This document shows positions 35,334 through 44,115 of a stretch of 60,231 nt of DNA, piece after piece (the stretch's first letter is position 1; every line of letters starts with the position of its first letter). The notes below the pieces were generated by a model. That model was not told the origin of the DNA and ran no database searches. It was given only the letters and a program-made list of their open reading frames with translations. The DNA comes from Alphaproteobacteria bacterium (lineage in GTDB: Bacteria; Pseudomonadota; Alphaproteobacteria; Rhizobiales; Xanthobacteraceae): the NCBI GenBank assembly GCA_009781045.1, contig WQYW01000008.1:1-60231 (forward strand), written 5' to 3'. The translations under genes were made by a program, and so were the position numbers.

Positions 35334-36308
35334 TATGCTCTTCTCCCTGAGTTGAAGGTGGGGTCGCTGGGCGCGTCAACCACGATGGGGCGGTGCAACC
35401 GATATCCATCTTCCTGTTCACCCTTTCGCGAAGCAGCCCGGATGAAAAGAACCGTTTCATTTCAGCGATGAACAGGAAGGCGAATCTGGATGATGGACGA
35501 CGGATGCGCAAGGACGATGGCACAACCACCGTTCGACGCCAAGGGAACGCATTCCAGGGGTTGAGGAAGCGGGTCCTGAGAAAACGCGCAGCCAATGGTC
35601 GACCGGGAGTCTAGCATCACGGAAAGGCATCTGGAAGGACTGTCCCGCCAACACGCGCCAACACGGCACACCCCGCTTTGCGCTTTCACTCCCCGAAATG
35701 GGTGTCCGCAGGGTCGGTAGCGCGCCTGCTGGCAAGGCATCACCACATGCGCGTCCAAAGTTGAGAATGGCTGCATTCAGCCGGGCTGACTCCAGCGCAC
35801 ACAGATCGCGACAATCTTCGTAAATCTGTGCCGTGCGGATCGCGGACATGGCCCGGCAGACAGGCAAAACCTGCGCGAAAGGCGCTCGGCACCTCTCCGG
35901 CAGCCCAGTTGCGAAACTGAAGCAATGAACCGGAAGGGGATGGCTCCCTCAAGAACACCGGCGTTGACAGGGATTCGCATCCGTTCCCCCTTCAGGCGGG
36001 ATTCCACCGCCGCCCATGATGTATTGGCTGATTGCCTCGCACGTCATTCTGGACCAACGGACGTGGAGATCGACAGGAGCTGACAAGGCTGTGAGCGAGT
36101 GCGGTTCGCCGGGAAGTGGATACCCCTTATCCGGCAGCGCCACTCCTGCGAAGCAGGAGCCGTACAAAACGCGCGCGCCTTGTCACAAGCCTGGAGCCCC
36201 ATCAGATGCAATTTGACTGAGATCAAACACTCGACACTACCGATTGTGGCCAGGTCTGGCTGAAAGGGCCGCAAACCGTTTGCAGTCCGACCAGATCACG
36301 GCAAGGGG
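35334..36308. other. Intergenic stretch with one short hairpin
   Basis: No gene recognised. A perfect 7-base stem with 3-base loop (CTCCTGC-GAA-GCAGGAG) is at 36143-36159; without a T run its meaning is unclear. Confidence 0.35.
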
Positions 36309-36602
36309 CTATTTCCGCGGCCACCGCGTTTCCCCTTCAGGACCAATGAAGGAGATAAAAGCGATGGCGAAGGCCGCCGGGAACGACCAGATCCATGCCC
36401 CGGCAAGCGACCAGACCCAGATCAGATAGAGCTGCAGCAGGGTCACGACGATCACGAAAAGCAGCAGTGCCCTGACCAGGCGCCACCTGGTTTCGCTCAA
36501 TTTCGGCCTCAGCCAGATATATGCCGCAAGAGCGGCCACAAGCAGAACCGGCACGGTCAGAAGAATCAGAACCTGAGATGCGACATTCCCGGACTCGTCC
36601 AT
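36309..36602 (-). CDS. Small two- or three-span membrane protein, unknown function
   Basis: A 97-residue hydrophobic protein. Likely spans: VLILLTVPVLLVAALAAYIWL (about 11-31), LVRALLLFVIVVTLLQLYLIWVW (about 42-64), and WIWSFPAAFAIAFISFI near the end. AAGGAG lies 6 bases before the ATG at 36602 but directly abuts the ATG at 36608, so the downstream start is chosen. No family is recognised and no operon partner is present. The strong ribosome binding site and clean hydrophobic pattern support a real gene. Confidence 0.68.
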   Translation of the reverse strand: MDESGNVASQVLILLTVPVLLVAALAAYIWLRPKLSETRWRLVRALLLFVIVVTLLQLYLIWVWSLAGAWIWSFPAAFAIAFISFIGPEGETRWPRK

Positions 36603-37007
36603 CTCCATCTCCTTCGAACTTCGCGTGGGTAACCTGCACGAAACCGCCTATATCAGGTTGGTGAGCGCGTCAATAGAACGTGAAACCGGGCGCGGCGGAC
36701 GTTGCAGGCAATTGGCGTCAGATGCCGGGGGTGGGAAGGGGTCGGCCAGGCTTTTCTCGCCGGGGCCGCGCCAAACCTGCCGCACGGAGTGACATCCCGG
36801 TCGGGTTTCTTGCGGCACAGGTCGCGCCCTCGGCTTTCACCACGCGCTGGCCAAACACGCCTGGGCACTCCGCGCCAGGCGTGACCGGCCTCTGCCCGCC
36901 GATCGCGCAAGAATTGTCGCCAGGTTCGGGTTTGGCCCGCGCGTCTGGCGCCAGGATCGGACAGCCCCAACCAGCCGCCATCGCCAAAACGAGTGTGGTG
37001 ACCCGCA
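36603..37007. other. Intergenic stretch, no gene recognised
   Basis: Nothing coding was found. The region leads into a 10-base tandem repeat array. Confidence 0.35.
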
Positions 37008-37016
37008 AGTCCCCAG

Positions 37017-37078
37017 GGTCCCCCAAGGGTCCTCAAGGGTCCTCAAGGGTCCTCAAGGGTCCTCAAGGGTCCTCAAAG
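37017..37078. repeat. 10-bp tandem repeat array, about 6 copies
   Basis: The unit GGGTCCTCAA is repeated about six times, the first copies varying (GGGTCCCCCA) and the later ones identical. It lies in non-coding sequence. Confidence 0.9.
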
Positions 37079-37418
37079 CCGGACGATCACGTTTGGCACG
37101 TCAGCCGCCGCCCTGCCCAAACGATCTCTTCCCGACCTTCGCAGACAGCGACACCGAAAATGTCCGCCAGGGCTTCGCGAGGGCGCAGAAGGGCACACTG
37201 GACTCCAGGCTTTGCTCGAAAAACCGTGAGACGACCCGCCAGAAGAGCTGCCCTCCCCCTCCTCAACCCCGCCTTGCGAGGAGACCGAAAGGCCATCAAG
37301 GAAGCGAACCTGCGGCGCTCCATGTCTTTGCCAGCCTCCAAACAGGGACCCCGAACAGACGAACGCCGCGCCCGGTGAACCAAACGCGGCGGGAGAATAG
37401 CAGCCAGCAGCTCCTCAA
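37079..37418. other. Intergenic stretch, no gene recognised
   Basis: No convincing gene, hairpin or promoter between the repeat array and the end of the coiled-coil protein gene. Confidence 0.35.
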
Positions 37419-37808
37419 TCAGGTGTTCTGTAACTCGTCCACTGCGCGCTTCCACTGCGCAACACTGTCCGCGATCATCCGTGTTGACTCCATTGATGCC
37501 TGGCTGAGCTGCGCATATCCGGAGAGTTCGCGTTGGACACGCTGACCTTCAGCATGCAGAATGTCCCGCACAGCTTCAAGCTCGGCGATCAGGCTCTCTA
37601 TCTCCGCCAGCGACGTTCCTGCAACACGCTGGATCAGTGAATTGACACCCACTTCAACGCTTGGCTCGCGCGCATCGTCCCCTGACTCATGTCGGCGCAG
37701 ATAGGCAACATCGTTCCGCACGACATCACGGATGCGAGCCTCCACTTCACTCATCGCAACCAAGTGGGGATCACTATCGGCATTATCTTCGTTCCGACGC
37801 TTACTCAT
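37419..37808 (-). CDS. Small coiled-coil-like protein, unknown function
   Basis: A 129-residue charged protein starting MSKRRNEDN. It has a long helical C-terminal region with heptad-like spacing (LAEIESLIAELEAVRDILHAEGQRVQREL, then MIADSVAQWKRAVDEL), so oligomerisation is likely. No membrane span or catalytic motif is seen. The start at 37808 has AGG nearby; a longer frame exists upstream but reads as low-complexity sequence. The neighbours do not suggest a role. Confidence 0.62.
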   Translation of the reverse strand: MSKRRNEDNADSDPHLVAMSEVEARIRDVVRNDVAYLRRHESGDDAREPSVEVGVNSLIQRVAGTSLAEIESLIAELEAVRDILHAEGQRVQRELSGYAQLSQASMESTRMIADSVAQWKRAVDELQNT

Positions 37809-38249
37809 TACCTGTACCCTTGCTCGCATACCGCGACTGCGCCCTCCCCAGGAGCCGCACTCTGGTGGCACGATTCATGCGCCTCAGATTGTGGCTAAAT
37901 CTGGGCGAATTTGAGGCAGAGGCCTGTCGAGCGGCGAAATTGAAAGGATCGTGTTTTTCTTGCCAGCAACCTGTCCGCCCTCCCCGCCAACCAAAAAAAA
38001 CAGGTAAATACAAAAGCTTATTTGGAGCAGCGGGCTGCTTTCGAGACTCGTTGCGCAGCCTGGCAAGCAGGACCCTCGCTATGCGGGCCAGTCTCCGTTT
38101 CCTCAACTTGAGTTTGCGAATGATTGTCATATTCACAGCGTATTTTCCCCAGCTGTGCTTTGTCGCACCCCACGCCACACGCAAACCGCTCTCCTGTTAA
38201 CGGCTGCCGAAATGCGCGGTGCCGCCAAGGGGAAAGGGCGTTGGCCTGT
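37809..38249. other. Intergenic stretch, no gene recognised
   Basis: Promoter region of the coiled-coil protein should lie in the lower-numbered part. No clear elements found. Confidence 0.3.
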
Positions 38250-38300
38250 CTTTTTGACCCGTCTTTTTTGGACCTTGGACCCGTCTTTTTTTGACCCATC
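38250..38300. repeat. Short T-tract repeats
   Basis: The motif GACCCGTCTTTTT and close variants occur about three times with runs of five to seven T. This lies immediately left of a second, different tandem repeat. Confidence 0.65.
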
Positions 38301-38330
38301 TTGGCCACAGCCTGCCTCCTGACCGCGTCC

Positions 38331-38380
38331 GGCGAGCCGACCACCGACCCTGGCGAGCCGACCACCGACCCTGGCAAGCC
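38331..38380. repeat. 21-bp tandem repeat, two copies and a partial
   Basis: Two identical 21-base units (38331-38351 and 38352-38372, beginning GGCGAGCCGACC) are followed by the start of a third with one change (GGCAAGCC). Non-coding. Confidence 0.85.
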
Positions 38381-38567
38381 CCCCAGGGGCCCCAACGGTG
38401 GCGCGCCTTGACGCAACCGCCGTCCGGCTTTTGACGCCGACTGTCCCATCTCAAATCGGAGGAGGCGCGCCCCCCTGCCGGGATCCCTGGAGACCACCGG
38501 TCACATCGTGATTTTCGCGTTGTTCTGCCTTCTGCCGTTGTCCGCACCCGTAACTTCGTGTGCCAGA

Positions 38568-40193
38568 TCACCGGCGAAATGTCCTGACTTCAGACCGGGT
38601 GCCGTCCCGGTAGAGCAGTTGCACCGAGACATACCGGGTCATCGACGGCAGTTTGAGAGTGGTCCTCACCCTTCCCGAAACTGCATCCGGGTTGCGGATA
38701 TTGCACGGCGGCGTTTTTATGATCCTTCGCGTATCCACACTGTCGATGTCGAGAAAGATCTCGCTGACCACACAATTGGCCTCCACCAGAGTGTCGTAAT
38801 AGAGAAGCAGTTCGGAGTATCCTCCGAACCTCAGCCAGTTGGCATTTTTCTCAAGGCTTTCCCGCTGCTCTCGCACCACCGCACCCCCGGGATCGAACCG
38901 GATCGGGAAAGGCCCCTGCATCCTGCCATCCACATCAACATAGCGGACCTCGAGGATGCCCGCGGGAGTATCGGACGGAAGATCAATCGAGCTGCTGGGT
39001 TGACGCTTGCGCGTACGTGGGTCGAATTGTTTGAGCAGTCGGGTATCCTGAAAATCTCCGCTGCTGCCAAATCGCCAGGAAATCGCGAGCGCAGGATCAA
39101 CGATCGAGAAGGTGACGCTCCATCCGGTACTGTGACGGAAGAAACTCGCAATCGGCGCGTTGACCGCGCTCTGCCCGGGCTGGAGCGGAACACGGACCGG
39201 CGGCAACACTGCAACCTTCTGCGGCTCAACGTTTTCCGGGACCACGGCAATCTCCGCGGGTACCGTGGTGGCGGGCGGGATCCCTGCCGGGGCATTGCCC
39301 GGTGCAGCCATCGGCGTCGCTGTCTCGGCAGCCTTGCCGTTGAGGAACACCTCGTCGACCATCTGATCAAAATAGACCGGCACCTGTTTGTGCCCGACCC
39401 GTTCAGCAATTTCGCTGACGGAGCGACGGGTACTTTGCGCAATCTGGACCAGGCTGCGCCCGGACCGCAGCAGCTCCCTGGCAAAAATCCTGGTGAAGAC
39501 TGAATTTGGATTGGCATCATCATCCGAGAGACGATCAAGCGCAGTCTGGCGGGGGCCTGCCGAAAACACCGAAAACACGCCTTCGGGCAACTGCGTCAGC
39601 GGTGCCAGGCCGCCGCGGCCCTGGAGTGCGCGGACGCCCTCGCGCTCGAACGGATTGTTGCGGCAGGCATCAAACACCAGAATCGCACTGCGCACGTTGC
39701 GGTTGAGCAGCCGTTCAATGATGCGGTCGGCAGAAAAGGCAGCGTCACGCACCAGCTCCTCCTGTCCTTCGGTCGCCGCCGGAACGTCAATCGGAAGCAG
39801 ATAGTTCTGGCCATGGATCTCATAACCGTGCCCGGAATAGAAGAAGAAGGCAGTATCCCCGGCTTCAAGCGACCGGTCGAAGGCCAGCAGGGCCTCTGAA
39901 AATTGCCGCCGGTTCTGGTTCTCTGCGAGCATGACCGCAAAACCGATCTGCTTGAGGGCTGCATCAATGGTGCGGGCATCATTGACCGCTTTGAGAAGTT
40001 TCGGAACGTTGCGGTAATCATTGTTGCCGATCACCAGCGCAACGCGCTTTGCCGCCATGGCCGGTTCGATAAAGCCTGTCAGACCAGCCAGCAGCAGCAC
40101 CGCCAGCCGCAAGAGTGCCGGGCGCCATGACCATCGAATCCCGCGCCGCCGCGGCCGCAGGGAAACAGGCAGCGTAAAGGGAAAGGGCGACAT
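38568..40193 (-). CDS. Secreted caspase-family (peptidase C14) protein
   Basis: A 541-residue protein with a signal-type N-terminus (basic RPRRRGIRW, then hydrophobic LLRLAVLLLAGLTGF, cut near AMA-A) and a caspase-fold domain. The catalytic dyad is visible as His122 in FYSGHGYEI and Cys177 in VFDACRNNPF; KRVALVIGNNDYRNV is the typical first strand. A Pro/Ala-rich linker (about 290-345) leads to a beta-rich C-terminal domain without a known name. Bacterial proteins of this class (orthocaspases) are proteases with mostly unknown targets. It lies alone; export to the periplasm is predicted from the signal. Confidence 0.9.
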   Translation of the reverse strand: MSPFPFTLPVSLRPRRRGIRWSWRPALLRLAVLLLAGLTGFIEPAMAAKRVALVIGNNDYRNVPKLLKAVNDARTIDAALKQIGFAVMLAENQNRRQFSEALLAFDRSLEAGDTAFFFYSGHGYEIHGQNYLLPIDVPAATEGQEELVRDAAFSADRIIERLLNRNVRSAILVFDACRNNPFEREGVRALQGRGGLAPLTQLPEGVFSVFSAGPRQTALDRLSDDDANPNSVFTRIFARELLRSGRSLVQIAQSTRRSVSEIAERVGHKQVPVYFDQMVDEVFLNGKAAETATPMAAPGNAPAGIPPATTVPAEIAVVPENVEPQKVAVLPPVRVPLQPGQSAVNAPIASFFRHSTGWSVTFSIVDPALAISWRFGSSGDFQDTRLLKQFDPRTRKRQPSSSIDLPSDTPAGILEVRYVDVDGRMQGPFPIRFDPGGAVVREQRESLEKNANWLRFGGYSELLLYYDTLVEANCVVSEIFLDIDSVDTRRIIKTPPCNIRNPDAVSGRVRTTLKLPSMTRYVSVQLLYRDGTRSEVRTFRR

Positions 40194-40761
40194 GATTCAC
40201 ACCCCGGTCTGCAGGCTCCGGGAAGCGAACACGGCAACGGTTTCCCGACAGCAGGACGGTGCAGGGATGGACATCTGCAACAACGCTGAATTCATCGGTA
40301 TGGGAAAAATCTGTCGCATTGAGCTTAAGGAGAGGGATCCTGACGACAACGGTATAACCCGCCTGGGCTCAATGGCAAGCGAGGCGCAGAGCCAGCAAGA
40401 GCCAACCGAACCTGGCAGCCGCAACCCCAACAGGAGGCCCCATTTGCCGCGCTGTCCTGCCGTACCCTGACCTCTCACGCTGCCGTGCGAGAGCCGTCGT
40501 TTCGCGGCCACCAGGGTCGATGAAGGCCACTGAAACGCACGCCCGGCAACCCGGCACGAAAGAAAAAACCACAGACTTACAATATGTTACAGATACCTGG
40601 GAGCCGCTTCCCAGGCACTTCCGGCCGCGCGCGGTCTTCGTTGCCGCAGCCCTGTGTCAGCGGGACCGAAGGATTCCCGGCAAGGAACAGGGAACAGGCC
40701 CTGGTCACACTGGAGGGGCGCGCGGCACAGCCCACCCCTCGGCTGGCAGACAGAGCCTCCC
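40194..40761. other. Intergenic stretch upstream of the caspase gene
   Basis: No convincing gene. GGGGTG ahead of the caspase start may serve as ribosome binding site. The region runs into the 16-base array. Confidence 0.3.
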
Positions 40762-40889
40762 GACAGACATGGCCCCTGACAGACATGGCCCCTGACAGAT
40801 ATGGCCCCTGACAGATATGGCCCCTGACAGATATGGCCCCTGACAGATATGGCCCCTGACAGATATGGCCCCTGACAGACATGGCTCCT
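40762..40889. repeat. 16-bp tandem repeat array, 8 perfect-length copies
   Basis: Eight units of GACAGAYATGGCCCCT follow one another without gaps; units 1, 2 and 8 have C at the seventh position, units 3-7 have T, and unit 8 has one further change (GGCTCCT). All eight have exactly the same length. The array is non-coding, although every frame is open because the 48-base superperiod contains no stop on the minus strand. Confidence 0.97.
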
Positions 40890-41137
40890 GACATCGGCAT
40901 CAATCAACAGCCGGATCGACAAGCCGTCCCGGCGTCTCGCCGGGACAACCGCGCGGGCTTCATCCATTTTCGCGGCAGTGCGGCGCGACAGCGGGCCCCC
41001 CGCGCGCGCGCCCCGCTCCCACACAAGCGGTCATTGACCGTGCCTCTCAACAGCTTTGGGCCTGCAAACGGCCCCGCCTGCTGGCACGGCGGATGACCTG
41101 CCCGCTCCGTGTCGCACGAACGGTCCACCTGCACCTC
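40890..41137. other. Spacer between the repeat array and the first H-NS gene
   Basis: No gene or hairpin recognised. A CG-alternating tract (CGCGCGCGCGC) lies near 41000. Confidence 0.3.
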
Positions 41138-41491
41138 TCAGCCCTGCTTGATAATGAAGTCTTCCATCTTTTTTCCGGCCCGCAACTGGGCAACGACCCA
41201 TTTCGGCTGCTTCCCCCGGCCCGCCCAGGTTTCCGAACTGTCGGCAGGGTTTTGATACTTCGGCTTGACCGGCGGATATTTCCGACGCGGGGCCTTCTCT
41301 GTGTCCACCGATTGCGTCCGTTTCCCTGAGCCACGATCTGTGGTCAAACCCTCCTTGAGGGTGATCAGGGTCTCTTCAAGCTTGGATTTCTCGCTTTCGA
41401 TCCTCTTGACGAGCACCAGACGAATGCGGGTGTAGAGAGCCGAAATTTCTTCGACCGTCAGACGGTCCAGTTCTGACGAACTCAGAATCAT
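41138..41491 (-). CDS. H-NS/HvrA-family nucleoid protein, copy 1
   Basis: A 117-residue H-NS-like DNA-binding protein. The N-terminal part is a dimerising helix (LDRLTVEEISALYTRIRLVLVKRIESEKSKLEETL), a charged linker follows, and the C-terminal DNA-binding domain has the family motif (NPADSSETWAGRGKQPKWV). H-NS proteins bind AT-rich DNA and silence acquired genes. GGGGGA lies 6 bases before the ATG. It shares about the same architecture as the protein at 43457-43789, and both genes have a related sequence block 160-280 bases upstream. Confidence 0.95.
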   Translation of the reverse strand: MILSSSELDRLTVEEISALYTRIRLVLVKRIESEKSKLEETLITLKEGLTTDRGSGKRTQSVDTEKAPRRKYPPVKPKYQNPADSSETWAGRGKQPKWVVAQLRAGKKMEDFIIKQG

Positions 41492-41658
41492 GTTTAGTCC
41501 CCCATTTCAAGTTCTTGATTCCTTCAACTGCCAACCCGCCCGTAATATCCCGGTCCGCCATCATTCCCCAATGTCGCTCAAACCAGGATCCTGTCTTCCG
41601 CGCTATAAGACCAGGGCTTCCATTTCCTCCCGTTGCGCGGAACATTGAATGAAGGCAG

Positions 41659-41668
41659 GATAATACCA
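41659..41668 (-). promoter_or_regulatory. Candidate extended -10 element of H-NS gene copy 1
   Basis: TGGTATTAT on the minus strand fits an extended -10 (TG-N-TATTAT). The identical element precedes the second H-NS gene at a similar distance (about 165-170 bases to the start). No good -35 accompanies either, and the element is conserved between the two copies, which supports function. Confidence 0.5.
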
Positions 41669-41840
41669 CGCAGCCGGCGACCTTGCCCTCACTTTATTGC
41701 GCAAACAGCTCCTTTTTCCTCCATGCCCGGGGTGTTTGTGGGAAAACCTCTTCCGAGAAATCCCGCCCCTGTCCCGGCTAATGAGCCACAGTGTTGATTG
41801 ATAACTGCTATTTGATCCCGGAAAGCCGGCCATTTATCGC
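41669..41840 (-). promoter_or_regulatory. Upstream block shared by the two H-NS genes (copy 1)
   Basis: This stretch is visibly related to 43964-44115, upstream of the second H-NS gene. Matching landmarks are CTTTATT, a CTTTTT run, GAAAA...TTC, GAAATTC/GAAATCC and ATTTGATCC. The two blocks differ by many substitutions and small gaps, so the duplication is old but the region was retained. Confidence 0.6.
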
Positions 41841-43456
41841 TTCAACGCCACAATCGACGTTGTGCAAAAGCCTGACGCAGCAATCCGCCGGTGAGATCCT
41901 CCGTCGAACCATCGGCAACCCAGGGTTGATGTTAATCAGCCTGCGAATACGCTTCCATTGAACCGCCACGCGGCCTTTCGGCCAGGGATCTGTTGCAGAA
42001 ATGTCGATCTGTGCCGATCCGACCGGATCGTTGAAGCGTCGGTCGGGCAAAAACCGACGCGAGACGCCGGATCCTTGCCGGTACCTGTGCCTCGTCCATT
42101 ACCTGGTTCGAAATCCGTCCCAAAATCGCCATCTCCGGTATAAGGCACGCTGCTGCCACCACCTGCGATTGGCAATTAACCGGCAGGCTTCGGGAGCTGT
42201 GCGCCCTGGTTTTGAGTTCGGGCCAAAAGCTGCGCAGGCTGCCGCGGGTGCGACGTGAAATCGCGACCAATTGAAGTATACCGAATACCGACAAGAGGTT
42301 GATGAGGACGCTGCGCCGTTATCCCCGGCACGCGAGCGGCCTCCGCTTTCAGGAGGCGGTTCTCGCTCGCGAGACAACGACGGGGCACTGAAAGCACAGC
42401 TGCAATATGTCCCTGGTGCGGCATGGTGGCACCGCCAGTCGCCTTTTCGTGCAGCGTTCCCGCGATCTCTCTGTTGCCGCCCCCCGGTGCCTTTGCACAT
42501 GCCACCTGCCGCGCCCAGGAGCCGCCACCGGCCTAAAAGAAAGAAACGGCAGAACCTGCCGCACGCAGGCCAGCGTCATCGCAGGGAACCTGATGACCGG
42601 CGCGGTCTGCTGCCCCACGTGGATGTCGACTTCACATAATATCAATAAATAACCTGTGAGGAGAATTATACACTCCCGTTACAACTCTTGCGAGAGGCAC
42701 CAAATCAGCGGATATCTGGATCCCTTGCTCACAGAAGACAGGATCACAGCCACGAATTCACAAGTGCAGGCATAATTGTGGCGCCTCAGATGTGCTTGTG
42801 ACTGCCTTTGAGTTGCCGTGCCGACCGCGGCAGCCAGCCAACTGCCCGGCACACTTCTGATCCTTCGCGCAGTTTTCGAAAACGCGGCACCCATCTGCCT
42901 GGCCGCCCCGATCCGCCACGCCGCAGCTGCCGCGCAAATGGCAAAGCCTGGCAGCAGATGCGCATTCGATTCCCGGAAAATGATGGCCGTTGATGGCTGC
43001 TGCGGACCCTGCGATCTCGCGGTCGCCACAACCGCCATCGACACGGAGAGCTGCAGGTAATCGCCATCTGCCGCTATCGGGCTGCCGCGGGTTGCGGGTC
43101 AATGGGCGCTGCACACCGGCACGATTGCGCTCCAAAGCACAAGGGGAGGATCCAGAACGGCCCCAATCGCGCCATTGCCGCGCAGCACGGGCTTGGCTGC
43201 GCGTTCACCGCTTCCCAAAAGATGCGCCTCTGCGCCACGCGAACGCTTGTCGCCTGACAACGGACCCGCAAAACCTGCTGCCCGGCAACGCACGGCACCG
43301 GCCGCGAAAGCCTGCCAAAAAGATCGTGTCTGAGCTACGGAGGGTGTTTGCGCTCCCCTGCAGGACCCCGTTTTGATGCAGGACACGGGGTCAGGGGCAA
43401 TTTTTCCGGCGCGAACCCGTTGCGGGTCACGCTCACAACAGATCGCCAGCTACTCC
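41841..43456. other. Intergenic stretch between the H-NS genes
   Basis: No convincing gene in 1.6 kb. A perfect TATAAT lies on the minus strand at 42668-42673 in an AT-rich patch (42630-42690) without a gene behind it. GTGCAAAAGCCTGACGCA near 41870 resembles GTGCAAAAGCCGTGATCATGACGCA near 44155, extending the similarity between the two H-NS upstream regions. Confidence 0.4.
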
Positions 43457-43789
43457 CTACTCCGGCCTGTCCTGGCGGTTGATAATGAAGTCCTCCATCT
43501 TCTTGCCGGCTCTCAATTGCGCAACCACCCACCTCGGCTGCTTTCCACGCCCAGCCCATGTTTCTGAATTATCGGCAGGATTCCGATATTTTGGAATGAC
43601 CGGCGGGTATTTCCGGCGTCGGCTTTTCTGCCCATCCGAAGACCACCCGTCGTTCAGGCTCGACAGCGTTTCCTCGAGCTTGGACTTTTCGTTCTCAATC
43701 CTCTTGACGAGGACAAGGCGGATGCGTGTGTAAAGCGCCGAGATCTCTTCGACAGAGAGGTTTTCCAGTTCTGAAGAGCTGAAAATCAT
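43457..43789 (-). CDS. H-NS/HvrA-family nucleoid protein, copy 2
   Basis: A 110-residue H-NS-like protein with the same layout as copy 1: helix (LENLSVEEISALYTRIRLVLVKRIENEKSKLEETL), shorter linker, and DNA-binding motif (NPADNSETWAGRGKQPRWV, then AQLRAGKKMEDFII). The two differ mostly in the linker. The frame is open another 93 codons upstream, but the start at 43789 matches copy 1 and has GGGGACC before it, conserved between the two. It could form mixed dimers with copy 1. Confidence 0.95.
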   Translation of the reverse strand: MIFSSSELENLSVEEISALYTRIRLVLVKRIENEKSKLEETLSSLNDGWSSDGQKSRRRKYPPVIPKYRNPADNSETWAGRGKQPRWVVAQLRAGKKMEDFIINRQDRPE

Positions 43790-43953
43790 ATCTGGTCCCC
43801 TGTTGCAGGTATTCTGGTTATTGGTTTCACTCCTGGCGATGTCTGATGCCGGGTCGCAGTTTCCGTCAGCCTCGAACAAGACCATCTGATTTGCCCTCCG
43901 CACACCGACCTCGGTATTTGCTGCTCCCCGATCGCGTGAATTCTTCAAACTGG

Positions 43954-43963
43954 AATAATACCA
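43954..43963 (-). promoter_or_regulatory. Candidate extended -10 element of H-NS gene copy 2
   Basis: TGGTATTAT, identical to the element upstream of copy 1, lies about 165 bases before the start of copy 2. The sequence just beyond it (CGTGG before the element on the coding strand) is also shared. Confidence 0.5.
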
Positions 43964-44115
43964 CGCCCCGCGGGCACCTGCCTTGACTTTATCCAACAGA
44001 CTGTTCTTTTTTTGCGTCAGCATCGCGGCATTTCTGCGAAAAGATTCGCCCCGAAATTCTTTCAGCATTCGGTGTCTGTCACATTTCCTTTATTGGTAAT
44101 TGATATTTGATCCAT
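43964..44115 (-). promoter_or_regulatory. Upstream block shared by the two H-NS genes (copy 2)
   Basis: Counterpart of 41669-41840. It keeps the same order of landmarks (ACTTTATCC, CTTTTTTT, GAAAAGATTC, GAAATTC, ATTGATATTTGATCC). A conserved untranslated leader or silencer site is possible. Confidence 0.6.

Noticed and set aside
34260..35471. Plus-strand frame opposite the alcohol dehydrogenase gene
   Set aside because: Shadow frame; zinc-site and dinucleotide motifs are on the minus strand.
36143..36159. Terminator at a perfect 7-base hairpin
   Set aside because: No T run follows and no gene ends nearby, so no function can be assigned.
40762..40889. CRISPR array
   Set aside because: Units are contiguous 16-mers with no spacers and no cas genes nearby.
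40577..40903. Repeat protein with 16-residue units encoded by the 16-base array
   Set aside because: The open frame exists only because the unit has no stop in any minus-strand frame; no start signal and no unique flanking domain.
43790..44068. N-terminal extension of H-NS copy 2
   Set aside because: The other copy has no in-frame equivalent, and the segment contains the conserved upstream block rather than a protein domain.
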